Of a stretch of 64,000 nucleotides of DNA, positions 12,790-26,031 are shown piece after piece. Both the position numbers and the translations under genes were made by a program. The notes beneath the pieces were generated by a model. That model was not told the DNA's origin and did no database searches. It saw only the letters and a list, made by a program, of their open reading frames with translations. This DNA comes from Ehretia macrophylla. Taxonomy: Eukaryota; Streptophyta; Magnoliopsida; Boraginales; Ehretiaceae. Location of the stretch: positions 44,985,851-45,049,850 of the forward strand of contig CM075782.1 of the NCBI GenBank assembly GCA_037974665.1. The letters run 5' to 3'. Numbering within the stretch: the stretch's first letter is position 1; the number at the start of each line of letters is the position of its first letter.

Positions 12790-13957
12790 CTCTAGATATT
12801 TTCAACAAACAAATATATATCAGTATATGAGCAGTTATACTCATGGCGCATGCATATGAATGACAGTTAAAAGGAAAGCATGACATTCATAATCTTTTGA
12901 CATTTAATCTTTGGTTTTAGTAGTTGAACCCTTAAACTACTAAGATGTCTCAGTGTCTTAATCATACTCACAACATTCCACCGAAGGGGTGGTCATGTTG
13001 CAGTTTTGATTAAGTTAAGTGCCACTTATTTGAAATATCACCATCTAAATGGTAGCCCACCCAATGATATTTCAATCACTATGTTCGGCTTCACTAAAGA
13101 AATAGCAAGAACTTCGAAGGAAGGATACTATTCTTTAATGTCAAGTGTATTAATCGTTGTTCCATGAGGTCTTTTCACTTAGAATATTTTTTATCAGAGC
13201 CTACTGAAGGGCAGTTAACCCTAACCAATATTCTATGCAGTGATCTTTGACAAAAACTTCACTGAAGGTGTGGTCGCTCCTATCAACACTTCATTGGAAC
13301 TCACTCTAATCTAATCTTGCTAAGTCTTAGTAAAGAGACAATTATCCGAAGGGAACGACCCACACGCAGGTGAGCTCAGAATAGCTCCCACTATTAGCAT
13401 AGACCAAAACGGAAAGCCACGGGTTTCTTTCCAAATCCTCTCTCCCACTTGATCTTTTAAACTAAGGGTATTTACTTGTAACTAGTCTTTGCAATTTCAC
13501 CTTTAAGTTTTAAATCCAAGCAAGTTTGATCATTAAATCCTTGCTATTAAAACTTTACCTTTAATTGCAATAGTCACTTACCTATTCGGGATTAGGTAAG
13601 ACAACTTAGGTATCTAGTTAATGTTTAGTTTCTAAAGGCATCTCCCTAACCAATTATGAAATCGATAACCTCAAACTATGTTGATTTAGGTGTCGATTCA
13701 AATAGTCATTAACTGGTCATACCTAATTAAGGTTCTCTAGGATTTAGCCATTTTTAAATCCTAATGATTAGCCATGCTACTAGGTGTTTCATGTCTATAC
13801 ATCCATTCAAAATAAAGTATCATTCACAATTTTGAAAAGTAAAGACATATATCCATACACTACGACCTTTTCCTTGATGGTTCCTTGTACTTTCCATTTT
13901 TAGAAATGGAAGTTGCCATTCTTGGAGCTTTTTATTTTAGGAATGAGAATCTTATCG

Positions 13958-14218
13958 TAATTACAACAAGACTCCTTATCTCATCAAAATCTCCAAGAGT
14001 CCTTATGGATAAAGAATTCCACCACAATCTAGGAGTCTTAGATTTGGATGAGCATCCAAGTGTCCTATTGCCAATAGAATTCTTATCCTAATCACAACAA
14101 GACTCTTATCATATCCAAATCTCCAAGAGTCTTTGTGGATGAAGAAATCAGCCACAATCTAGGAGTCTTAGATTTGGATAAGCAACCAAGTGTTCTATTG
14201 CCAATAGAACTCTTCCAC
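13958..14218. repeat. 130-bp tandem duplication in the copia A leader
   Basis: Two copies about 130 bp apart share CAACAAGACTC, TCTCCAAGAGTC, CCACAATCTAGGAGTCTTAG and AAGTGT-CTATTGCCAATAGAA. They lie between the 5' LTR and gag of copia element A. Short open frames here (13,885-14,380) follow the repeat and look non-coding. Confidence 0.8.
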
Positions 14219-14751
14219 CACCACACTCAACCACCTATGGAGGGTCCGAACAGCCACAAAATTTCCTCCAAACCGCCGCTGGTTCCTCGAGAAAATCATA
14301 AAAAACAGTCCGCAAAATTTTTGCACTGCTTCCTTGACTTGGCTCGCGTGATTCTCGGCATTGTACAAGCATTTTCGTAATAGAATCGCAAAACAGCAAA
14401 CCTATCTATTACAAATGGTCCTATGCTTCATTATGAAGCTTAAATTCAGCTATCTAAACGATCTAAAGATTATAAACCGATTGGATAAACCACCAATCCA
14501 ATAATTATACATAAACCATTAAAGCTAAAAAAATAGAACCATAATAATTACCATTCATTCTAACCATCAAGGAAGGGTTATTATGGGCTGCAAAACAAGG
14601 GTTAGTATCCTCATTTATCATGCAATAATCCCACATAATCGTAGCATACAAAATCAGTCTGCGCTTAGCCTAAACAGTTCGCCAATCATGGACTCTCTAG
14701 CATTTTTTCCCAACAATTCTAAGGCCATGTTTCAACATGTATTGCGTTTGA

Positions 14752-14767
14752 CATGACTTTGATACCA
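14752..14767 (-). promoter_or_regulatory. Primer-binding site of copia A
   Basis: The minus strand reads TGGTATCAAAGTCATG two bases inside the 5' LTR end ...CCAACA. This matches the initiator tRNA-Met primer complement (TGGTATCAGAGC type) used by plant copia elements and orients the element to the minus strand. Confidence 0.8.
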
Positions 14768-14769
14768 CT

Positions 14770-16593
14770 TGTTGGTTATTATATAGGATTCTATAACCTA
14801 GATTACTAGTGATTTAGGTATCAAAAACTTAATCTAGTACAACGGAAACAATCCAGAACCGATAAACCAAGCAAATACATATAAACAAGCCGGCATATGC
14901 ATAAAACGCAGTTTAAGATTTCACAGACAGATTCATTACCTTAAAGTGTTGGCGTTAAAACTCAACACTACAATGATACTCACCACACGATGGTTGCAAT
15001 GAGTGGACACCACTCCTCCATGTTTGTCTTGGCCAAGAGCTCTACACCAATGGAAGAAGAAATTCGCAGCTACGAAAGGGAAGTCATAATTGATCTTCTC
15101 TTCTATTCTAATTCCAAGCTATGGTGATGTTCGTTGTGGGACGAAACTCACTCTCACTTTTTCCTCTCTATGGCCGTGTGGTATATATCACAAGAGAAGA
15201 AAATTAATTCTCCTCTTTTCCTTAGTTGGCCATGTATATGCTTGCAAGAGTCTTATGTGACTCGTGTGTCTTAAGAAGCCTAGGATAGTTAGGAGTTTTA
15301 CTTGCATTCAATAATGTATCTAGACTAGAGAATGTCCACCTTATTAATGCAGATAATTAGCTAGATATTCCATTGTATTATCTCTTTATTATCTTTATGA
15401 ATTCCATATCTCAAAGATAATTCATAAAATAAAGAGTCCTACAATAATAGCTAGCATACAATCCTATCTTCTAACTTCCTAATCTAATCACATGACATCT
15501 ACTTGCCAAATACACATTCCACAAGTCAATCTTAGAAAGAAAAGGAAAGGCACTTACCAATATGGAAATTAGCTAGAAGAGGGACCAAAAGACATATTCG
15601 CCCTAGCTAAAAAATGAATAAAATGCCCCTATTACCTTTTAACCCTAGCTCATTCCACTAAAAAGCTATGGCTGCACTCTGGTACGAATACTCATCCAGT
15701 CAAATGAGGTTTGACTATGTCTTTGACCTACTAAGTATAAAAGACCACAATGCCCCTCTGTGTAGAACCCGTAATCAATACTAAGTCTTGACTTTGTACT
15801 ATCCACATTTCTTGATTACCTTTATACTTTGTGCCTTGAATCCTCTATTAATCATCATCTAGCTATTATTCTCTTGATCTAGGGAGCGACCCACAAGTTC
15901 AATATCTAAATATAGTCCCGGTTGACTATATTACTAAGTACTTAGGTTTCAATGATTAATAGGATATCATAAAAAGGGATAACGCATCGTTAAGATAGCA
16001 TAGAACGACTTGACACATATGCATGTGCCAACCAGTCAAGTCCATGTATCCAAAACACAGAGTTGTTGACCCATATAAGATCTCACCCATAGTGAATCAA
16101 AATACATGTTCTTGAGTTCATTGGTCATCCACATATGCTCAAGAACTAGAGCATTGGTCTCTTAGTAGCTTGAGATGTTTTTGATCTCATTGGAGCGATA
16201 GTACTTTTATAGAGATCACATCTACCATGGTCCAGTTCAATGCACTCTCATGCACTAATGAGAAAAGTCCGGAAAACCCCTCCAATGATCAAGGTAGGTC
16301 ACCTTACCAAATAAGAGACTCTCTCATTATAACCTTCCATAGTGAAGTACCCAACTTCACTATACGGTTATGAACCTATAGTTTAGATTTAAGCCTCATA
16401 GCATATACTTTTTGTGCGGATCACCACGTACCTATGCCATTCACTCAAATCAAGGTGTCTTAGCATGCATATATGGAGAGAATATAATGAGAGTATAGAG
16501 ATGCTCATGCAAGATGCACTGATTCTTAATTGTTATAATATCCCTTCATTAAGACGTCTTAGTGTTAGTGGTCTTTAAGGCCAATTCCCAACA
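14770..16593 (-). repeat. 5' LTR of copia A (1,824 bp)
   Basis: The minus strand begins TGTTGGGAATTGGCC at 16593 and ends ...ATAACCAACA at 14770, with inverted TGTTGG/CCAACA ends. The inner border is set by the primer-binding site and the outer border by abrupt entry into the protease region of another copia element. No open frame of note lies inside. Confidence 0.82.
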
Positions 16594-17610
16594 GTGACAT
16601 GGTGAGAGGCACCAGAATATAGTAGCCAATTATTTGAGGAATTCTGCCAAATTGAAGTGTTATTAGCAATAGGTTGTTGCATCAAACGCTTGGCGGTGAA
16701 ATATTTCTTGGCAGAGTGCCTTTTTTTCTCGCAAAATTGACAAATAACATTTGACTTGTAGTTGTCATTGTTAGACCTATTATTGTTTCACCTCTGGGAA
16801 TTGTTGGAGGAGTTGCTACCTTTTTTTATTATTGTTGTTATTAGAACTAGTCCGTGACTGATTGCCTGAGAAGTTTTGAGAGGTGCGAGTGCTATTCACT
16901 TTAAGGAGAGAAGATGTAGGGCGAGTCTCATCCTGTTTCATTGATACCTCATATTCAACCAGCTTGTCGTGCAGTTCCTCGAATGAAATTGGTGTGTCGC
17001 GAGCCCTAAGAGCAACATAGATCTCTTTGAACCCACTTTCGACGCCATTTAGAGCAAAAATGGTAAGATCATCATCCTTAACCGACACACCAGCTAGAGC
17101 CAATCCATCAGTAGTGCTCCGTATCAATTGCAAATAATCAGTAACAGCAAGGTTACCGCGGGATATGTTGGTTAACTTATCCTTTAAATTCATGATGCGC
17201 GACCTGGATTTATTGGCGTATAATTTGTGGAGCTTGTTCCAGGCATCACGAGCAGTAGCAGTGGAAGTACAGAGAGAGACAACACCTTCAGACAATGAGA
17301 CGAGAATAGCATGGAGAAGAAATTTATCTTGGCGTACCTATAAGGCATGGGTAGGATTTGGCATAGCTTTGCCGTCGTCAAGAACTATACTCGGCGGAGT
17401 AGTGGTAGAGCCGTCCAGATAGCCCATGAGATTATACCCAATGAGAAGGGCATCAAACTGAGCTTTCCAGGCAGGAAAGTTGTTCGCCATCAACTTCAAA
17501 GACAATTGAGCAGCGACGTTGATAGCAACAAGGCCATCGAAGAGAGGAGCTGAAACAGAAACACTGCCAGCGGTAGAAGTTGACGATGCCATACTGGAAG
17601 TGGAAGCCAT
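16594..17610 (-). pseudogene. Copia B gag and start of protease
   Basis: Translation starts at an ATG at 17608-17610 (MASTSSM...). The retrotran_gag/UBN2 domain includes LMANNFPAWKAQFDALLIGY and ends in an Asn-rich linker near 16,830. An in-frame TAG at 17338-17340 and a frame change at an A-rich run near 16,820 break it. In the shifted frame a zinc knuckle CQFCEKKRHSAKKY (near 16,720) and protease start NNWLLYSGASHHVT follow; the catalytic Asp of D-S-G is replaced by Tyr. Coding is then cut by copia A. A non-functional retroelement gene. Confidence 0.85.
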
Positions 17611-17716
17611 AGTGGTTGATTGAGCTATGAATTTGATACAGCGCAAGAGAAAAAAAGTTACTTTGTCACAAAAGGAGTTTGCTTTCTCGTTGGAGTCAAT
17701 CAGGCTCTGATTATCA

Positions 17717-17873
17717 TATAAGATTTAGATACGCAGTGGAAAAGTGTTTCATTTATGTGTCTATATGTTGTACATCATACAAGCTTATATAGCCAAGGTA
17801 AGATAACAACTGAACAATACTAGATACACAATTGAAAAGATAACATTGATCTTGAGTGATAAGCACATCAACA
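17717..17873 (-). repeat. Short 5' LTR of copia B with primer-binding site beside it
   Basis: The minus strand begins TGTTGATGTGC at 17873, contains a TATA-like GGCTATATAAGC (near 17,790) and runs to ...AATCTTATA, followed by TGATAATCAGAGCC (17,702-17,715), a diverged tRNA-Met primer-binding site. A length of about 157 bp is plausible for a small copia LTR. The inner terminal CA is not intact, so the border is approximate. Confidence 0.5.
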
Positions 17874-18039
17874 AAAGCCGACGGTGACTACGTCTTGATA
17901 ACAAGACTGATTTTTTTTTTTCTTTTGGTCAACAATACAAAACTGTATTGAAAAGTCACGTTCATATCATATTTGGAGGCCAAAAGTGTAGTTCATTTCT
18001 ATTTCACGATTTGTTTGACTCTTCACGCTGTTGAAGGTC

Positions 18040-18470
18040 AGTTTTGTTGTGTTGGCACCAGGGTAATTGACGCTAAAAAATGACAGTTAAGGTCACCAGT
18101 CTCTGATCTTCTTTCTCTTCGCAATTATAAACGTTTTACAAAAAAGTATGTGAACTTGGACAAAAGTTACGCATCTCTGTCACATATAAGGATCGTAAAC
18201 TTGTCATCATCGTGTTTATAGCCAACCATTTGGAAGTAGTGTATGCTGTTGTCATGTTGACATTAGGGTAATTGGATCCTTTTTACAAATGCTAAAAATG
18301 ACAATTTGGGTCATCGGCCTCTGATCTTCTTTCTTTTCTCAATTATAAACGTTTCACAAAAGTATGTCAACCCTACCAAAAATTACACATTTCTATCACA
18401 TGTAAGGATGGTAAACGTGTCATCATCATATTTATTAAGGCCAGTCATTCTGAAGTAATTTCTAGATCAA
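18040..18470. repeat. Diverged tandem duplication (about 210-bp unit)
   Basis: Two copies share GGGTAATTG, CTCTGATCTTCTTTCT, CAATTATAAACGTTT, AAAAGTATGT and GTAAAC-TGTCATCATC. Offsets are about 205-215 bp. No coding content is visible. Confidence 0.7.
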
Positions 18471-19511
18471 TTTCCTTGCAAAGTTCAATATATGTTGGCC
18501 CAAGTTCGATTTTACCAAAAGCATTTAGTACTAATCTCATCCAATTCTAGTATAGCATTAAGGTATATATGGGTTGATTTATCAAATTGGCACCCGTTCT
18601 ACCTTCCAAAAGTATCATACTCTTACCTTGCCCCTAATGTCCACGGGGCGAGAACATTATGGAAGGATTCATTTCCTTACAAATGAATTCACCTAAAAGC
18701 AATGTATGCATATACAAATGAAATAGATTATATAACATTCTCATAATCAAATAACAAGTCAAACTTGCTCAGTGAAAGTGAAAAAAAAAAAAAAAATCCT
18801 TAAACTCTCTAGTTATTAAAGAGTCAATAACTTTGATAAGATAAATTGAGAAAATTTGATTGAATGGTTGAAGTTTTTGGCTATGTGATGTGTCTTGAAT
18901 TCAAATATAATAATTTAGATAAGAGGAAAATGAAGAAGTGAGTAAAAGTATATATAGTAAATCTAAAAGTATTTGTACGTATAAGTATCAATAGTAGAAT
19001 GTCGAATGAAATAAAAATATTATATTTTTATAAAACCAACTTATTATTTTTTGTTTCAAGGTGAAACTTCATATAATTACAACGATGGGCTCAAACACAA
19101 AAACCCATATAGTCTCACAGTTGGGCCCCAATAAAACCCAAACACATTAAAAACAACAACCTACACAACGAAGCTAATAAACAGGAAAGGACCAACAAGG
19201 CAACAGGGACAAAAGCCTAATTACACAAGCCCAAACCTTAGCAACCCCTAAATTAGATACAGAAGTGGCCAAACATGTGCTCTGTGGCCCAAGTATACTA
19301 AAATTAGATATGAAGGCTTTTTGACGTTTCTTAATTTTGGCTCTTTTTTTTTTTTCCACAAGTCATGTATGCTTAGTGCAGAACCATGTTTTTTCAATGG
19401 CAAAAATACGAAAAAGCTTTTCTATCTGAAAAGTTCAACAAAAGATAATTCTATATGAAAACTCCATTTAGAGAAAATAATATATTTCTTTAATTCTTCT
19501 ACAAAACCATT

Positions 19512-19690
19512 GCACAAAGCCCCCAAGGGGTAGCTTGGCTGGCAACTTGGAGAAGTAGGATTCACTAAAGCGTGGGTTCAAAACTTTTTAGTTGTCATCA
19601 GGATCAGATTTTTAATTGATTTGATGTATGTATTGGGGTTTACTATTATAATCTCGGGGTTTTAGCTAAAAATAACTGTACGATCAGAAT
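19512..19690 (+). repeat. tRNA-derived SINE-like sequence
   Basis: GGGGTAGCTTGGCTGG resembles an RNA polymerase III A box and GTGGGTTCAAAAC, 40-50 bp later, a B box. A non-tRNA tail follows. No clear target duplication or poly-A end is seen. Confidence 0.4.
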
Positions 19691-20084
19691 AATGAACAGA
19701 GAGGTGATTGTAGAGTTACAATTATAACAAAGTATCTGTTTGTCCAATGTGAATTAATTGTGTGAGATATTTCCCACGACCTAAACAATCAAATTGGCGG
19801 GTTGACATTTTAGTATCAAGTAATATTCAGGACTTATAGATAAACAAATATTTTTAAAAAAATATTTGAATTTTTTTTAGAGGGGCTCCTTAATATTTCC
19901 CTATTCTTAACGAACTATTAGATTACATATTTTCAGATTTTCTAAGCCCATTATAAACTTTAACAGAGTCAATTCTTGAATTTTCGCCAAAAAGAAAGTG
20001 AAAACATTTTTCTTATATTGAGCGAAAACCTTTTTCTTCTATTGAGTATCGCATACTAAGCAAGAATACATCTTATACATTACT

Positions 20085-20275
20085 AAGTTTTTTTTTAATG
20101 ACGTAGGAACCTAATTAGTAGAGCTCAATCACCATTTGATAAATCTTCGAGTGCAGCGGTATATCTCCAATACATGTACCGGTTCAACTAAAGTTACACA
20201 AAGCAGGGGGCGTGAATCGAACTCGGGAGCATATTGTATTCGAAACACGCTCTTATTGTTGGACTGTCCCTAAGA
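20085..20275 (-). repeat. SINE copy (family 1)
   Basis: On the minus strand a B-box-like GAGTTCGATTC is followed by CCGCTGCACTCG-AGATTTATC, a CTCTA...TTAGGTTC segment, TACGTCATT and a terminal A run (T run at 20,089-20,097 on the plus strand). The same 3' module recurs at about 34,146, which supports one SINE family. Confidence 0.65.
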
Positions 20276-21414
20276 GATGTTTAAATTTACAACTTGGGTA
20301 GAATAGTCACGTAGTAACCTGTTATATGTAAAAGTTTCGACTTTAAATCGTGTTCATTTTATTCGGCCCAAAAACTAGTATTTGGCCGTTTGCTGCCTAA
20401 TAATTTTTTTTTTTTTTGGGGATTCAAAAAAAATTTAAGTCATTTTAAATCACTTAAAATGTTATATACGAGAATTGATCATTAGTCTTCTTGCACTTAA
20501 TGCAATAATTGATACAATTAGAATATAACTTGCACTATGGAAGTGGGAAAAACAGTTGAATACATAAAAGAAAACAACGTAATATTATAATAACAAATTA
20601 GAAACAAACAAAATGATCAAACCCAGAACGGGTGGGCGTGGTGGTTTTAGCCCCAACCTATAGGGTGAGTCTTTCCACTTGGAAAATGGTTGCAGGCAAT
20701 CATATATAGTGAACATCAATACTCTATTTTTTTTTTTTTTTTTTTTTCATGTGGAATTAGAACAATCCACAAGCTTGCTCTTGTCAATTTAAGTTGATTT
20801 CACCAACTTTAAATCCAAATTTCCTATTTACCATTTATCCGTTTTTTACATGTAAATATACTATGTTTATTTATCCTAAAAGAGGAACGTGTATGTACCT
20901 GAACCTTCCCACTTAGATGTGTATGACCCGCTTTAAAATTGAGTCAAAAGTACTTATTCATATTGTCAAACCCATTTTGAACAATATAATCGGGTTAGTC
21001 GGACACAAAACTTATCAAAACTCATAACTTTATACAAGGTCTACTAAGACTAGTCCAAAAAGATCATTTTCTAATTGATTCGAATGCGAAATGTAAGCAA
21101 CCAAGTGCTCCATGACTAAATGAACTAATTGAGGTTAGAGAATAAATTATTATAATTCATGTTTTACGATTAAGGGTTGAATAATTTTATACTACACGAT
21201 GTGGCACCAAACTTTATTTTTTTCTTTTTAATTTAAGAGATGCTTATAAATATTATATCACTTAAGATGTTGATTTCGAAAATCAATATTTCTTATATTT
21301 AAAACGAGAATCATACCACTACAAGCATGTAGCACCGACGTGTCATGTCATATTTGTCTACTCCACGAGTTAGCTTATTTTCTGTAAACCAAATGAGTCA
21401 ATACATTTGTTAGA

Positions 21415-23040
21415 GCAAAAAATCCAAACCACCGAAGAATTACATTATTGATAAGCGCGTTGAATGATTAGTGCAACTCTCCAAATTGTACTCATAACTA
21501 AGAACAATTTGAAGAGTATCTTTGTATGAATCTTTAGTGTCAAAACATGATCAGAAAAGGACTCTTTTTCTAGTCCAGAATACAATAAGCTTATTTTGTA
21601 TGCACACAGGACACTTGAATATTCTCGTGATAATATAGAGATTTAATAATAATTTAATTAACGATACATTTATAATGAAATTATTTAGACAGAATCTAAA
21701 TCATCACATTATAAATTATGAGGGAGTTTGAGGGTATGTTTGGCTTAATTTTAAAATTTTAGTTGTTAAGTTGTAGAACTTTGGTTAAAAATGCTGTTGA
21801 ACAGAACCCGTTAATTATTTAACGTTGTCATCTAAAAATAATTTCCTGAAAACTTTTTTTGTCAAAAAACTCCGATTTGAAATTTCTTATTGGTTAATTT
21901 TTATTTTTATTTTAACTTTGGCTTTTACCAAAAAGATCTTACAAAAAGAAACCAAACAAATTGGTTTTAGCTTCCAAAACTTTCAAAAAGCACTTTTAAA
22001 TATTTAAAAATAAGGCCAAACATACTCTAAACTTAATAAGCTTTTCTTTTAGTCAAGATGGTACTAATATTAAAACGAGTACAACAACCAACATCACCAA
22101 TGTCAAAGTCTAACATATTTTGATCAACTCTGAGGGTTGGTTGCAAGAGACTAACTCTGAAAATTAAACTTATATAATTGATCTGCAATAGATTAAATTA
22201 CCAAATATAGTTGACAAAAATAAATTAACAAATATAGACTAACCAAATAAAACCATGGTCATATATATAGTAACCGACCCACCAAACCCAAAATTAATAC
22301 CCAGGACTAAATGTTCTCATTATATCCGGGCTTGAAACTACCATTTGCGCGTCTGCAGCCTGATAATTATTTTCGGCCTAACAAAATCATCACCGTCCCG
22401 ATAATTGTGCAAAGTGATAAAATAATTGTTGAATTTTTAGCTTACGTCCAAGCCTAAAAAGATGTTGAAAACAAATAGAAGTCTATTAAGAGAAAAAATA
22501 GGTTTCACAATCCTAGTATAGTTAGGATTAGTTATCTATAAATAGAAATTTCTATATTGTAATTCTGTGCCACGAGAGCCACACTCCATGGGGTTGGTGT
22601 GGAAGGGGATGAGCTGAGTGTTAGAGTGTGTTAGAGTGTTTTTCGTGCTTTTGTTAGAAAAAAATTGATTTGGGGAGGGTTAAGACTTTAGTCCTAGATA
22701 AAGTCCTTTAATGATGGTTTATACTTTTTTTGTTCATAAAATGACATTGGGAGGGTTTTTATACTTTATCTTAAAAACTGTGAGCTTGTGAGTGAGAGGA
22801 GGGTTTGGATCTTTGTCCGTATAAAAGATCTGTTGCATATAATCCATTATTGTTGAGTAATGAATTTTTCAATTACTTAGATTGTGGATATAAATAAAGG
22901 GTCGAACCACGTTAAATATATAATCCATTAGGTAGAATAAAACAATCCAAGCCCGCCGGAGAATTATATTTTGATAAGCGCGTTGAATTATTATTGCAAC
23001 TAAATAATTGTACTCATATCTAAGTAAGCAATAGAAGAGT
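21415..23040. repeat. Pair of dispersed direct repeats (21,415-21,525 and 22,930-23,040)
   Basis: Both copies contain TGATAAGCGCGTTGAAT-ATTA-TGCAACT followed by TTGTACTCATA-CTAAG and GAAGAGTAT. A third, weaker piece with AATAAGCGTGTTAAACTT lies near 23,233. The intervening DNA is not part of the repeat. Origin unknown. Confidence 0.6.
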
Positions 23041-24344
23041 ATGACTTTTTAGTTGTCAATATATGATTGATAAATTAGGATCGTTTTAAACATTATTATA
23101 TACGAAGTGGTTTCCAATTTAGGTTAGATATCATAGTATATTTTTAGTCCAAAATTTAATTTCTTATTTTAAATGTACTGAAGGAGATGATTGACAAAAT
23201 TTGTACGTAGTTCCACTGGTTATTTATTTTATTAATAAGCGTGTTAAACTTAATTAATTATTATTGCAACTTTGGTCTTTACTATTTCCGAGTACCCTCC
23301 TAACTGGAATCTTAAATTCGAGTTGATTCATGCATCGTATTTTAATTTTGGGGTTGACAGTATGTGTCATATAGAACGTTAGTGAAAGACATGATATGAA
23401 TATAATTAATAAATTAATGATGTGGGTAGTAAAAATTAATCCAATTAGGTTTATCGTTTTTTAGTCTAGTTGATATTTTATTCTCAACCGTACATTATGA
23501 GGCTTGCTTGTGGCCAGATATTTAAAACTTTTTCTTTGTAGAGACTATATTGGCTTCAAATTCGCTAGTCTAAAATTATTATAAAACACAACAATACTTA
23601 CTTATAAATAGTTGACTGATTGTCTCCCACCAATGTAACACATTGACTAATAACCATCTGCTTAGTCTAATGGTTGATGAATACCTATCTTGATTTCAAA
23701 ATTAATGGTTTAAAATAATTAACCCTGAGTTATTATAAAAACCTACCATTCTGCCTTATAAACCGTTGACTAATTATTTCCTACCAATATAACATATTAC
23801 ATCCAATTATCACGAGAACTTACTTTCAAAATCATGCCATATAGAATAAAGTGGTAAGTGTATGTTTACATTTTTTGTTTTTTAATTTAAGGGATGCCTA
23901 AAGCCGCACAACATATATTAAAAATGTAATCAGCGAAAATTTAACCTACAATTTCTTACAAATACTACGAATAACATATCATTAGACCAAAACCCTAATA
24001 ATGTACGTTTACATTTCACAGGAGAGGGAAAGGGCCCTTTTGATGAGCTGCTCTGCTTGACCCATGCATGTGTTTATCTGCGACCCTTCTGAAGTGATGT
24101 CTGACCAAGAAGAGGTCATAACTGTAAAGTGGAACAATTGTAAATGAGCCAACATAGATGAGGACATAAAATGCAGCTGTAAGATGCAGTCAGGTTTGAG
24201 GTTGCAAATCTAAAAGATGTGGTGAATAGATTTGATGGGCCATTGATATGCATAGGCATTCTTTGAGGTTTTTATCCATAGAATGGAGAAACATGTGGGT
24301 TGTTTTTAAGGTTGTGTTTTAGGTCATTGGTTGTATGTGGTAAA

Positions 24345-24570
24345 TATTAAATTACCAACTTTAAAAGTTTAAATTAGTTTAAGCGGTTAGAGACGAATTT
24401 ATTATATTTATTTATTGCTTTTAACTTGTACCTGCACATGGAAACAAAATTTATTTTTTAGCGTTGCACCTTGACAGTCTTTATTATTTTTAAAAGTGTG
24501 ACAACGAGACCTAAACTTAAGACTGTTTAGTAATATGAACTTTGATACCATATTAAAGTATCAACTCATG
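24345..24570 (+). repeat. Interspersed repeat family 2, copy 1
   Basis: Shares AAAAGTTTAAATT, a GTTAGAGA-GA-TTTATTATATT block, a ...CAC-TG-A...AAA-TT-TTTTT block, CTTTGACAGT-TTTAATATTTTTAAA-like text and GACTGTTT with copies at 36,097 and (reverse orientation) 42,400. No ends or coding capacity are recognisable. Confidence 0.55.
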
Positions 24571-24980
24571 TAAACGCATTTGCGGGAGACATTTTGCTAC
24601 CTCGTAATTAGCTAAGCTTTTTGGCTTAATATGCTCCCATGAAGATAATTCCACTAAAAATCGAGAGAGCATGGTCATGGAAATCAAGGGTTTACGACGT
24701 TAAGCATAGATTGATCTATCTTTCTGTTTTTTTATTTTTTTTTTGTTTTTTTGTTTTTTTTCTATTTTAAGTTTCAATGATGAGGAATTGAATTTAAATA
24801 AAATCATGTTAGATCTACTCAAAATGATAAAACTTGTGGTGCAGGGAATAAAAAAGTTAAAAAATTTGGATGTGTTATTCACCGTGTATGTGAATCGCTG
24901 CTAAGCCACCCTCTGATAATTAATCAAACAATTCATATTACTTATACAACTTCTTTTATTTTAATTGTGTTATGAACTAT

Positions 24981-26031
24981 TTCAAATCAAAATATCCAAA
25001 GTCTGCCCACTAATTTGATAATCAATAATCTCGAATCTATTTAGCTTTCCAAAAAAATATAAGAATTCAATGAATCCCTAATTGTCCGTTGTGGATTCTT
25101 ACATCCACCATTTTCCTTTCTAAGATTATAGTGTTGGGGCAAGTCTAACAATTTCTTATAAAGTAATTCGCACCAATTTATGTTCTAGATTAATTAAGGG
25201 TCAAATAATATTTGTAATGCGATGGTATAAGTTCAAATTTAAAATCTTTAATCTTAATAAGTTATTATTAGACAACTCCAACTAACCCTAACAGGTTGTT
25301 TTGGAAAGATTAGTGATGTTTAAGCATTATCAAACCTCCTTTATGTAAAAACCAATACACAACTATTGAACATATATCGTTTACAAAATCAATGTGAGAT
25401 AAGATATCGTAGTTTAACTAAAAATCATAACTCTCTGATGGACCACGGGGATTGAGATTTCATTTACCTTTCATTGACAACAACATTTTTAGATGTTTTA
25501 AATATATATTTCAAATCAAAATATCCAAAGTCTGCCCACTAATTTGATAATCAATAATCTCGAATCTATGTAGCCTTCCAAATAAATATAAGAATTTAAT
25601 GAATCCCTAATTGTCTGCTGCAGATTCTTACATCCACATTTTTCCTTTCTAAGACTATTAGTGTTGGGGCAAGCCTAACGATTTCTTACAAAGTGGTTTG
25701 TGCCAATTTATGCTTTAGATCAATTAAGAGTCAAATAATATTTATAATAAGAGGGTATAAGTTCAAATTTAAAATTTTTGATCTTAATAAGTTATTACTA
25801 GATAACTCCAACCAACCCTAACGGGTTGTTTTGCAAAGATTAGTGATGTTTAAGCATTATCAAGCCTCCTTTATGTAAAAACCAATGCACAACTATTGAA
25901 CATATATCGTTTACAAAATCGATGTGAAATAAGATATCGCAGTTTAACTAAAAACCAGAACTCTCTCATGGACCACGGGGATTGAGATTTCATTTACCTT
26001 TCATTGACAACAACATTTTTAGATGTTTCAA
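24981..26031. repeat. Tandem duplication of about 529 bp
   Basis: Copy 1 (24,981-25,509) and copy 2 (25,510-about 26,031) both start TTCAAATCAAAATATCC and end ACAACATTTTTAGATGTTT. They match along nearly their whole length with scattered substitutions. No gene is seen. Confidence 0.9.

Larger units (their letters stand above)
9490..16593 (-). mobile_element. Decayed Ty1/copia element A, 3' end missing
   Basis: Minus-strand order: a 5' LTR (14770-16593), a tRNA-Met-type primer-binding site, a long leader, gag (about 12,789-12,100), integrase remnant (about 11,450-11,050), reverse transcriptase (about 10,500-10,250) and RNase H traces down to about 9,500. The 3' LTR is absent; the element stops at the satellite block. 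Many stops and indels show it is old. GTGAC at 16594-16598 beyond the LTR is the likely target-site base set; the other copy is lost with the 3' end. Confidence 0.85.
16594..17873 (-). mobile_element. Ty1/copia element B, interrupted by copia A
   Basis: Minus-strand 5' LTR (about 17,717-17,873), primer-binding site (about 17,702-17,715), and gag up to the start of protease. The sequence stops exactly after the protease residues SGASHHVT, where the LTR of copia A starts. The rest of pol and the 3' LTR should lie to the left of copia A but are not in the window. Confidence 0.83.

Noticed and set aside
19065..19380. Possible LINE 3' end on the minus strand (61-codon frame and TTTCACCTTGAAACAAAAAATAA)
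   Set aside because: No coding motif of ORF2 and no A tail with target duplication could be identified.
22490..22650. Possible LTR remnant with TATAAATAG and CCACACTCCATGGGG
   Set aside because: No terminal TG/CA pair, primer-binding site or target duplication could be placed.
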